From CG1-02-35-72 sp045046885 (GTDB taxonomy: Bacteria; Bacteroidota; Bacteroidia; Flavobacteriales; Flavobacteriaceae), in the NCBI GenBank assembly GCA_045046885.1, contig JASFYX010000013.1:1-42931 (forward strand): DNA of 42,931 nucleotides. The letters run 5' to 3'. Shown here piece by piece: positions 25,987 through 34,200 of this stretch. Every line of letters begins with the position of its first letter. Positions within the stretch are counted from its first letter, which is position 1. The position numbers and the translations under genes are program-made. The notes under the pieces were generated by a model. The model did no database searches. It had not been told where the DNA came from and saw only the letters and a list, made by a program, of their open reading frames with translations.

Positions 25987-26060
25987 AATTCTGTAAAAAT
26001 ACAATAGAATTTTGATATTTTTAGTACCTTTGAGCTCCCAAAATTATTTAATTTACAATT

Positions 26061-27203
26061 ATGGATTTCAGCCTTACAGAAGAGCATATCATGATTCGCG
26101 ATGCTGCACGTGATTTTGCACAAACCGAGTTATTACCCGGTGTTATAGAACGTGATGAAAAACAACAATTCCCAGCCGAACAAGTCAAAAAAATGGGGGA
26201 ACTCGGATTCCTTGGTATGATGGTAGATCCAAAATATGGCGGTGGTGGTATGGATACCATTTCGTATGTTTTGGCTATGGAAGAATTATCAAAAATTGAC
26301 GCTTCGGCTTCTGTTGTAATGTCAGTTAACAACTCATTAGTTTGCTGGGGATTAGAAAAATATGGTACCGAAGAACAAAAACAAAAATATTTAGTACCGC
26401 TTGCAACAGGCGAAATAATTGGTGCTTTTTGTTTGAGTGAACCAGAAGCGGGCTCTGATGCCACTTCGCAACGCACAACCGCCAAAGATATGGGCGATTA
26501 TTACCTTGTAAATGGTACTAAAAACTGGATTACAAACGGTGGCAATGCCAGTGTTTATTTAGTAATTGCACAAACACATCCCGAAAAGGGACATCACGGC
26601 ATTAATGCATTGATTATAGAAAAAGGCGCTCCAGGTTTTGAAGTAGGTCATAAAGAAAATAAATTAGGTATTCGCGGTTCTGACACCCATTCTCTTTTAT
26701 TTACTGATGTAAAAGTGCCTAAAGAAAACCGTATTGGAGAAGACGGATTCGGTTTTTCGTTTGCTATGAAAACTTTAGCAGGTGGGCGCATTGGTATTGC
26801 CGCACAAGCCCTAGGAATTGCGTCTGGCGCATACGAATTGGCTTTAAAATATTCTAAAGAACGCAAAGCTTTTGGTAAAGAGATAAGCAGACATCAAGCC
26901 ATTGCTTTTAAATTAGCCGATATGGCGACTCAAATTGAAGCCGCACGTCATATGTGTATGAAAGCCGCTTGGGATAAAGACCAACACAATAATTACGATT
27001 TATCGGGTGCTATGGCTAAGTTACACGCCGCCGAAACAGCTATGAACGTAACCGTAGAAGCTGTTCAAATTCACGGGGGCTATGGCTTTGTAAAAGAATA
27101 CCATGTAGAACGTTTAATGCGTGATGCTAAAATCACACAGATTTACGAAGGTACTAGTGAAATTCAGAAAATTGTAATCTCGAGGAGTATCCTTAGAGAT
27201 TAA
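26061..27203 (+). CDS. Acyl-CoA dehydrogenase (short-chain/butyryl-CoA type)
   Basis: A 380-residue FAD enzyme. The N-terminal helical domain (FSLTEEHIMIRDAARDFAQTE), the middle domain with the signature GAFCLSEPEAGSDA and the FAD-binding NWITNGG, and the C-terminal domain with the catalytic Glu363 in IYEGTSEIQ are intact. It oxidises short or medium acyl-CoA to enoyl-CoA. A TAnnTTTG-like match (TACCTTTG, 26025-26032) lies 28 bases before the ATG without a matching -33 TTG. The codons for the last residues (ISRSILRD-stop) are repeated immediately downstream. Confidence 0.93.
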   Translation: MDFSLTEEHIMIRDAARDFAQTELLPGVIERDEKQQFPAEQVKKMGELGFLGMMVDPKYGGGGMDTISYVLAMEELSKIDASASVVMSVNNSLVCWGLEKYGTEEQKQKYLVPLATGEIIGAFCLSEPEAGSDATSQRTTAKDMGDYYLVNGTKNWITNGGNASVYLVIAQTHPEKGHHGINALIIEKGAPGFEVGHKENKLGIRGSDTHSLLFTDVKVPKENRIGEDGFGFSFAMKTLAGGRIGIAAQALGIASGAYELALKYSKERKAFGKEISRHQAIAFKLADMATQIEAARHMCMKAAWDKDQHNNYDLSGAMAKLHAAETAMNVTVEAVQIHGGYGFVKEYHVERLMRDAKITQIYEGTSEIQKIVISRSILRD

Positions 27204-27249
27204 AATTCTTTTGTTTTACATCTCGAGGAGTATTTTGAGAGATTAAAAT
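27177..27249. repeat. Two-copy ~30-bp direct repeat at the end of the acyl-CoA dehydrogenase gene
   Basis: ATCTCGAGGAGTAT...GAGATTAAAAT occurs at 27177-27206 (covering the stop) and again at 27220-27249. The two copies differ in the middle (CCTTA versus TTTTG), and both encode ISRSILRD then stop, the second copy with synonymous Ile and Leu codons. Confidence 0.8.
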
Positions 27250-27271
27250 ATACTTGTCTTATTAAAAAATT

Positions 27272-27304
27272 ATTGATACGATGACTTTGAGTCATCGTAT
27301 CAAT
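27272..27304. repeat. Perfect 15-bp palindrome with TTG loop
   Basis: ATTGATACGATGACT and AGTCATCGTATCAAT are exact complements around TTG. It lies 68 bases after the acyl-CoA dehydrogenase stop. It is not followed by a T tract, so it is not a typical terminator; a 3'-end stabiliser, operator or small mobile repeat is possible. Confidence 0.6.
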
Positions 27305-27461
27305 CTAAAATGAGTAAAGGCTTTAATTAAAGTAAGACGGCGAAACCGCCTGCTTCGAGTAGGAAACCTCAAAAATAAAAAATCAACTAAGCCCGATCTA
27401 AAAAGTTGGGCTTTTTTATTTTAATTGATTAGCTTTGAAATCGCAAGATTAGCATAACACC
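27305..27461 (+). other. Intergenic stretch with GC-rich hairpins; possible small RNA
   Basis: No ORF. On the plus strand there is a GC-rich block (ACGGCGAAACCGCCTGC with a GGCG/CGCC stem, then TTCGAGTAGGAAACC) that stands out from the AT-rich surroundings, followed by an intrinsic terminator. This is the layout of a short structured RNA of about 110 bases, but I cannot match it to a named family. Confidence 0.3.
27389..27417 (+). terminator. Intrinsic terminator before the MBL phosphodiesterase gene
   Basis: AAGCCC pairs with GGGCTT around a 13-base loop and is followed by TTTT on the plus strand. It ends whatever is transcribed from 27305 onward, or the acyl-CoA dehydrogenase message. Confidence 0.65.
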
Positions 27462-28403
27462 ATGAAAAACTTTTACACCCTTTTATTAGCACTTTTAATA
27501 ACCTTAAATTTATCAGCACAAAGTTTTAAAGTTATTCCGCTTGGCGTAAAAGGAGGTCTTGATGAAAGTAATTTATCGTCTTATATGCTAGCACCTCAAA
27601 ATTCTGATAATTATATCTGCTTAGATGCGGGTACTATATATTATGGACTGACCAAAGCTGTTAAAAATGGTCTTTTTAATAAATCTGCAGAAGAGGTGCT
27701 CAATGAAAATATAAAAGCTTATCTGATTTCACATGCCCATTTAGACCACGTGTCTGGCCTTTTAATGAATGCCCCAGCCGACAGTAAAAAAACTATTTAC
27801 AGTTCTCCTTTTGTAATTGAGGCTTTTAAAGATAAGTATTTTTCTTGGGTAAATTGGGCCAATTTTGCCGATGAAGGCGAAAAACCACAATTGGGAACTT
27901 ATAGTTATCACAGACTCGAGCCTTTAAAAGAAATAAAAATTAAAAATACTGATTTATATGTAACACCTTTTAATTTAAGCCACGGTAATCCTTATCAAAG
28001 TTTGGCTTTTTTAGTGCGATATAAACAAAACTTTATTCTATATCTAGGGGATACTGGAGCTGATAAAATAGAAAAGTCAGATAAATTAAATCAATTATGG
28101 ATGGCTATTGCACCTTTTATAAAAACCAAATTACTCAAAGCTATTTTTATTGAAGTGTCTTTTCCAAATAAACAACCCGACACTAAATTATTTGGGCATC
28201 TTACCCCAAAATGGTTTTATAAAGAAATGGAGAGTTTGGGTAGCTACACTGGAAAATCTGCCTTAAATAATTTTAAAGTTGTTATTACACATCGTAAACC
28301 TCATGCAAACAATGAAGCTATTATTAAAGAAGAACTCCAAAAGGACAACTCCTTAAAATTAAAGCTCATTTTTCCACAACAGGCGCAAAGGCTTTCTTTT
28401 TAA
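27462..28403 (+). CDS. Exported class II cyclic-nucleotide phosphodiesterase-like metallo-beta-lactamase-fold hydrolase
   Basis: 313 residues with a signal peptide (MKNFYTLLLALLITLNLSAQ). It carries the class II cAMP phosphodiesterase (PDEase_II) pattern: a N-terminal VIPLGVKGGLDESNLSSYML, LDAGT, metal motif HAHLDH (91-96), then SPFVIEAFKDKYFSWVNW, NLSHGN, LYLGDTGAD (metal Asp), FIEVSFP and HRKPH near the end. Known members hydrolyse 3',5'-cyclic nucleotides; the exported location suggests use of external or periplasmic cAMP. It stands alone, bounded by a terminator upstream and a T-rich gap downstream. Confidence 0.85.
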   Translation: MKNFYTLLLALLITLNLSAQSFKVIPLGVKGGLDESNLSSYMLAPQNSDNYICLDAGTIYYGLTKAVKNGLFNKSAEEVLNENIKAYLISHAHLDHVSGLLMNAPADSKKTIYSSPFVIEAFKDKYFSWVNWANFADEGEKPQLGTYSYHRLEPLKEIKIKNTDLYVTPFNLSHGNPYQSLAFLVRYKQNFILYLGDTGADKIEKSDKLNQLWMAIAPFIKTKLLKAIFIEVSFPNKQPDTKLFGHLTPKWFYKEMESLGSYTGKSALNNFKVVITHRKPHANNEAIIKEELQKDNSLKLKLIFPQQAQRLSF

Positions 28404-28755
28404 AGCTCCTTATTGCTATTATTTTAATCACATCTCGTTTTGTCAATATTAAATAAATGCTCAAAATCTGCTTTTTAGCCGATTTAGCACACTACAGAAA
28501 AACTTTTTTTACTTTTTTTTTAAAAAAAAGCACATTTATAAGAATCTTAAATAAAAGTATATTTTTTATATATACCCCCTATTTTTTAAATATATTCTTT
28601 CTTTTTTTATATTTTTTCAATTTTTACCCCTATTATTTTAATAGTATTATTTTATTTTATTATGTTTTCAAACACATGCCCCTTGTTTTTTCAATTTTTA
28701 TAAATACATTTGTCCGCTTTAAGTTCTAACTCATTATTAACTAAAAGCAATTACT
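28404..28755 (+). other. T-rich non-coding leader region
   Basis: About 350 bases that are extremely T-rich on the plus strand, with scattered CCCC tracts. One 90-codon ORF (28457-28729) exists but encodes mostly Phe/Tyr/Ile from poly-T and has no recognisable motif. The region carries the promoter of the torF-like/PII/amt genes. Confidence 0.6.
28683..28712 (+). promoter_or_regulatory. Bacteroidota-type promoter for the torF-like/PII/amt operon
   Basis: TTG (28683-28685), 19 bases, then TACATTTG (28705-28712) matches the Bacteroidota housekeeping sigma consensus TTG-N17-23-TAnnTTTG. It predicts a transcript start near 28718-28720 and a leader of about 36 bases to the ATG at 28756. Confidence 0.65.
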
Positions 28756-29469
28756 ATGAAAAAAATTATTTTTGCAACTTTACTACTAAGTAGTATTATC
28801 GGGTTCTCTCAAGATTCTAAAACTACCAAGACAAGTATAGATTTTAGTGCCGATTTCCAATCGCGCTATATCTGGCGTGGTTTACAATTTGGCGGTAGCA
28901 GTCCAAGCGTACAACCAAGTATTGAACTAAGTTCAGGAAGTTTTACAATAGGAGGCTGGGCTGCTTATTCAACAGGAGGTGTTAATCAGGCACAAGAAGC
29001 CGATTTATATATAAGTTTAGCTGCATCAGACGCCTTATCTTTTACTCTTACAGATTACTTTTTCCCAACCGAAGGTGTAAAGCAAGACTATTTTAGCTAT
29101 GGCTCAAACACTGGACATGTTTACGAGTTAGCGATGGCTTATGCTAGTGATAAAACACCTTGGGGGTTTATGATTGCTACCAATTTTGCAGGAGCTGATA
29201 AAAATGGCACTAAACAAAATTATTCAACTTACTTTGAATTAAACTACTCAAAATCTTTTGACGGTGTAGACTACAGTCTTTTTGCAGGTGGTGTTATTGG
29301 CGATAATGGTGGATACTATTTAACAACAGGCTCTGGTCTTATAAACTTAGGATTAAGCGCCTCAAAATCCATAAAACTCAATAAAACATTTGAATTACCT
29401 ATTAACACTGCCCTCATCTTTAATCCAGATCAAGGCAATGTCTATTTAACTTTTGGATTCTCACTTTAA
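28756..29469 (+). CDS. TorF-like outer-membrane beta-barrel protein (Gcw_chp family)
   Basis: 237 residues, signal peptide MKKIIFATLLLSSIIGFSQ, then alternating beta strands with the family opening SIDFSADFQSRYIWRGLQFGGSSPSVQPS and a C-terminal NVYLTFGFSL strand. The family is annotated as TorF-like putative porin. Its placement 12 bases before the PII gene and in one operon with Amt suggests a role in passage of small nitrogen compounds across the outer membrane; this is inferred from position only. Normal length. Confidence 0.85.
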   Translation: MKKIIFATLLLSSIIGFSQDSKTTKTSIDFSADFQSRYIWRGLQFGGSSPSVQPSIELSSGSFTIGGWAAYSTGGVNQAQEADLYISLAASDALSFTLTDYFFPTEGVKQDYFSYGSNTGHVYELAMAYASDKTPWGFMIATNFAGADKNGTKQNYSTYFELNYSKSFDGVDYSLFAGGVIGDNGGYYLTTGSGLINLGLSASKSIKLNKTFELPINTALIFNPDQGNVYLTFGFSL

Positions 29470-29481
29470 ACCAAACATATT

Positions 29482-29820
29482 ATGAAAAAAATCGAAGCAA
29501 TTATCAGACGGTCTAAATACCGTGTATTAAAAGAAAAACTGCACGACATTGGTGTTAACTTTTTTACCTACTGGGATGTTACCGGTGTGGGCAACGAAAA
29601 AGAAGGTCATGTATATCGTGGCATCTCATACAGTACCAGCGACATACAACGCCGCTTTTTATCAATCGTTGTAAACGACGATTTTGAAGAACCTACTATT
29701 AAAGTCATTTTAGAAGTGGCCGCTACAGGCGAAATTGGTGATGGTAAAATCTTTGTATCAGATATACAAGAATCTTACAGAATACGCACAGGTAAAAAAG
29801 GTAGCGACACATTAAAATAA
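29482..29820 (+). CDS. P-II family nitrogen regulatory protein
   Basis: 112 residues. It opens with MKKIEAIIRRSKYRVLKEKL; the T-loop is GVGNEKEGHVYRGISYSTSDIQRRF, with Tyr50 at the place of the uridylylated Tyr51 of E. coli PII; the B-loop TGEIGDGKIFV binds ATP/ADP. It senses 2-oxoglutarate and energy status and normally gates the partner Amt channel. It is 18 bases upstream of amt, the usual glnK-amtB type linkage. No uridylyltransferase gene is in the window. Confidence 0.95.
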   Translation: MKKIEAIIRRSKYRVLKEKLHDIGVNFFTYWDVTGVGNEKEGHVYRGISYSTSDIQRRFLSIVVNDDFEEPTIKVILEVAATGEIGDGKIFVSDIQESYRIRTGKKGSDTLK

Positions 29821-29838
29821 CCTATTAAAAAAAACATT

Positions 29839-31056
29839 ATGGAAGTAAATACAGTATTAGATATTATGTGGATTCTTATTGCCGGCATTTTGGTTTTCTT
29901 TATGCAAGCAGGATTCACCCTTGTAGAATCGGGCTTTACCCGATCTAAAAACACCATCAATATAATTATGAAAAACCTTATGGACTTTTGTATCGGGTCG
30001 CTTGGGTTTTGGCTTATAGGTTATACGCTTATGTACGGAAAAGACATCAGCACTTTAATTGGTAGCCCCAGTCTTTTCTTTAACGATGCTAAAGAAATGC
30101 ACAACTTATTCTTTCAAACCGTCTTTTGCGCCACAGCGGCAACCATTGTTTCGGGCGCTATTGCCGAAAGAACAAAATTTTCGACCTATCTTATCTTTTC
30201 TTTACTAATGACAGTTGTTATCTATCCCATTTCAGGTCATTGGGTTTGGCAGGGCGAAGGTTGGCTCACAAAACTAGGCTTTATTGATTTTGCTGGTTCT
30301 ACGGTTGTACATTCTGTTGGCGGTTGGGCAGCTTTAGTGGCTGCTTATTTGGTAGGCCCTAGAATTGGTAAATATACAAATGGCAAATCTAATGCCATAC
30401 CAGGACACAATATGATGTACGGCGCTTTGGGCGTATTCATTCTTTGGTTTGGTTGGTTTGGCTTTAACGGCGGTTCGCAACTGGCCATTTCGGGCGATAA
30501 TGTCAATGCTGTTTCTAAAATTATCATAACTACAAACTTAGCAGCGGCAGCTGGTGCCATTGCGGCATTATTTATTACATGGTTTAAATACGGTAAACCC
30601 GATATGTCTATGACGCTTAACGGTGCCTTAGCCGGATTGGTAGGTATTACAGCTGGTACAGCCGCAGTCGACAACTTTGGGGCTGTAGCCATTGGTATTA
30701 TTTGTGGTATTGTTGTAGTTTTTGCAATTGAATTCATCGATAAAAAATTAAAAATAGACGACCCAGTCGGCGCCATATCTGTACATGGCGTTTGTGGTGC
30801 ATTAGGCACCTTACTAGTTGGGCTTTTTGCTACAGAGAACGGTTTGTTTTACGGAGGAGGCTTTCACCAATTAGCTGTTCAAGCCATTGGTGTATTTGCC
30901 GTTGCGGTCTGGGTACTTGCTGTTTCATTTGTGATTCTCTTTACCCTTAAAAAAACTATCGGCCTGCGCGTTTCTGAAAAAGAAGAATTAGAAGGACTCG
31001 ATATACATGAACACGGTATGACAGCTTATCCTGATTTTAGATTAAACGAACATTAA
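29839..31056 (+). CDS. amt: Ammonium transporter (Amt/MEP/Rh family)
   Basis: 405 residues with about 11 membrane segments. The conserved N-terminal QAGFTLVESGFTRSKNTINI block, FDFAGSTVVH-type segment here FIDFAGSTVVHSVGGWAAL (pore His near residue 157) and SVHGVCGALGTLLVGLF (second pore His near 314) are intact; the C-terminal tail ends GLDIHEHGMTAYPDF, the typical PII-interacting region. It takes up ammonium and is co-transcribed with PII and the TorF-like protein. Confidence 0.96.
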   Translation: MEVNTVLDIMWILIAGILVFFMQAGFTLVESGFTRSKNTINIIMKNLMDFCIGSLGFWLIGYTLMYGKDISTLIGSPSLFFNDAKEMHNLFFQTVFCATAATIVSGAIAERTKFSTYLIFSLLMTVVIYPISGHWVWQGEGWLTKLGFIDFAGSTVVHSVGGWAALVAAYLVGPRIGKYTNGKSNAIPGHNMMYGALGVFILWFGWFGFNGGSQLAISGDNVNAVSKIIITTNLAAAAGAIAALFITWFKYGKPDMSMTLNGALAGLVGITAGTAAVDNFGAVAIGIICGIVVVFAIEFIDKKLKIDDPVGAISVHGVCGALGTLLVGLFATENGLFYGGGFHQLAVQAIGVFAVAVWVLAVSFVILFTLKKTIGLRVSEKEELEGLDIHEHGMTAYPDFRLNEH

Positions 31057-31079
31057 TTACTATCTTATTTTACAACATT

Positions 31080-31118
31080 CAACCAACATTATATTAAGCT
31101 TCTATATAATGTTGGTTG
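31080..31118 (+). terminator. Perfect 15-bp hairpin after amt
   Basis: CAACCAACATTATAT pairs exactly with ATATAATGTTGGTTG around a 9-base loop, 24 bases past the amt stop. It is followed by AATTATTATATTTA, not a clean T tract, so termination is likely but the hairpin may also protect the 3' end. It separates amt from gltB. Confidence 0.6.
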
Positions 31119-31206
31119 AATTATTATATTTATATCAAAATAGCTATTATAATAATTTTACTATATCGTTTTCGTAATAATATTAAATATATTATAATGT
31201 TTTTCT

Positions 31207-31214
31207 TAATTTTG
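31207..31214 (+). promoter_or_regulatory. Possible -7 element of the gltBD promoter
   Basis: TAATTTTG fits TAnnTTTG and lies 18 bases before the gltB ATG. No TTG is found at the usual upstream distance, so this is tentative. Confidence 0.3.
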
Positions 31215-31231
31215 TAGATATATTTTAATTT

Positions 31232-34200
31232 ATGAGACCGCAAGGATTATACTTACCTGAATTTGAACACGACAATTGCGGTGCCGGTTTTATCTGCAAC
31301 CTAAAGGGCGAAAAGTCGCATAATATTATTCATCAAGCCTTAGAAATACTTATCAAATTGGAGCATCGCGGTGCCGTAAGTGCCGATGGCCGTACTGGAG
31401 ATGGGGCGGGTATTTTAATAGACATTCCTCATAAATTTTTTAAGCGTGTCTGCAACTTTACACTACCACAACCTAAAGAATATGCCGTAGGTATGGTATT
31501 CTTTCCAAAATCTTACAACCAATGTGATTATTGTATTAAAATTTTCGAAGAACAAATTACACAACAAGGTTTAAGTGTTTTAGGTTGGCGAGATGTGCCA
31601 ATTGACACTTCAATACTTGGTAAAATAGCTTCCCAAACGGAACCCAAAGTCAAACAGATATTTATAGGTAAAAACAATCAAAATCTCAATAATTTTCAAT
31701 TTAATGCTAAATTATTTGCCGCACGAAAACAAGCTGAACACGCTGTAAATAATTCTAAAATAGCCGAACGCCATTTTTTCTACTTACCAAGTTTATCAAC
31801 TACAACAATAATATACAAAGGCTTACTCGTCCCTGAAGATATTGGCACTTATTACACCGATTTAAAAGAGGAAGATGTTGTGACAAGACTGGCCTTAGTT
31901 CATCAACGTTTCTCTACCAATACTTTCCCCTCTTGGGATTTGGCGCAACCTTTTAGGTATATGTGTCATAATGGCGAAATTAACACCATCCGTGGCAACG
32001 TAAGTCGTATGCGTGCGCGACAAGAATTAATGGAAAGCCCCCTTTTTGGTGAGGAGATCAAATCATTATTTCCTATTATCCTCGACGGAAAATCAGATTC
32101 ATCTAGTATGGATATGATGGTTGAATTGTTATTGATGACAGGACGTAGCTTACCTGAAGTTATGATGATGCTTATTCCAGAAGCTTGGGAAAAACACCAA
32201 ACCATGAGCCCCAGAAAAAAAGCATTTTACGAATACAATTCGTGTATTATGGAGCCTTGGGATGGTCCTGCATCGGTACCTTTTACCGATGGCAATATTA
32301 TTGGTGCTGTACTAGATCGCAATGGCTTACGTCCCTCAAGATATACAGTTACAAAAAAAGGTAATGTTGTAATGGCATCAGAAATTGGCGTACTGGATAT
32401 TAAGCCAGAAAATGTTGTTAAACATGGCCGTTTAGAACCCGGTAAAATGTTTTTAGTAGATATGGACGAAGGTCGTATAATTGAAGATGAGGAGATTAAA
32501 AACAAAATTATTTCAAAACATCCTTATAAATCTTGGATAAAAAAGAACACATTACCTTTATCTAAAGTACCTTATAGCGATTTTGAAACACCTATTGAAC
32601 TTACCGATTATAAAATCCGACAAAAAATATTTGGCTATACGCAAGAAGATATCACTACCATCGTCACTCCAATGAGCGTAAAGAGAAAAGAATCTATTGG
32701 CTCAATGGGTACCGATACACCTTTGGCAATTTTATCAGACAAACCGCAATTGTTATATAATTATTTTAAACAACTCTTTGCACAAGTTACCAATCCGCCT
32801 TTAGACGGTATTCGCGAAAATATCATTACCGATATCAGCTTGGCTATTGGCGCAGATCGTAATATTTTTAAAGTTATACCTGAACAAGCTAAAAAATTAC
32901 GTATTCAAAATCCCGTTATATCAAATGCCGATTTAGATAAAATAAAAAATATCAATCATCCCGATTTTAATTCTGTTGTTGTGCCTATTCTATATCCTAT
33001 TTCTGAAGGCCTTAACGGATTGGAAAGAGCTCTTGATAATATTCTTAAAGAAATTGGCGTTTTGGTTACTAATGGGGCTAATGTTGTGATACTTTCAGAT
33101 AGAGGTGTCGATAAAAAAATGGCGCCAATTCCTGCATTATTAGCCTGTTCGCACGTACATCATTCACTACATAAAAAATGTTTGCGTTCTAAATTTGGTA
33201 TTATTTTAGAAACAGCAGAACCGCGTGAACCACATCATTTTGCAACACTATTTGGTTATGGTGCCAGCGCTATTAATCCCTATATGGTAAATGAAATTAT
33301 CAGAAAATTAGCCGCGGAAAAAGTTATAAAAGGCATCAGACCACACGATGCCGTAAGGAATTTTAATCACGCCGTTGGTTTGGGTATTTTAAAAATCATG
33401 AATAAGGTTGGTATTTCTACCTTGCATTCGTACCGTGCTTCACAAATATTTGAAATATTGGGACTTAAAACATCCTTTTCTAAAAAATATTTTCCATATA
33501 CACCTACCAGAATTGAAGGTATTGGGTTATACGAAATAGAACGTGAAATTGCCAAGCGCCATCGTTTTGCTTTTTCTGATGTGGACACACAACTTGAAAT
33601 TGGGGGTGCTTATCGTTGGCGGCGAAATGGCGAAAAACATATGTTCAATCCAGAAACGGTTTCAAAATTGCAGCAAGCTGTCCGTCAGAAAAATGTGGCG
33701 GCTTATAAAACCTATACACGCTCTATAAACGAACAAACTAAAAATTTAATGACCTTACGAGGATTGTTTGAATTTACAAATCTCGACCCCATTCCCATTG
33801 ACGAAGTTGAAAGTTGGACAGAAATAGTTAAGCGCTTTAAAACGGGTGCAATGTCTTACGGATCAATCAGTAAAGAGGCTCATGAAAATCTCGCTATTGC
33901 GATGAACCGCATTGGCGGAAAATCAAATTCTGGTGAAGGCGGCGAAGACAAAGCCCGCTTTAAAAAACTACCCAACGGCGATTCTAAAAACAGTGCCATA
34001 AAACAAGTTGCTTCTGGGCGTTTTGGCGTTTCGAGTAACTTTTTAACTAACGCTAAAGAAATTCAAATAAAAATGGCACAAGGTGCCAAACCTGGCGAAG
34101 GTGGTCAATTACCAGGCGAAAAAGTTTATCCTTGGATTGCCAAAGTGCGTCATTCAACCCCTTATGTGGGCTTAATTTCACCACCACCCCATCATGATAT

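Noticed and set aside
26048..26485. 145-codon ORF antisense to the acyl-CoA dehydrogenase gene
   Set aside because: It lies fully opposite a well-supported conserved enzyme and shows no motif.
28457..28729. 90-codon ORF rich in Phe, Tyr and Ile
   Set aside because: It is made of poly-T sequence, has no known motif and lies across the promoter region of the downstream operon; most likely a chance ORF.
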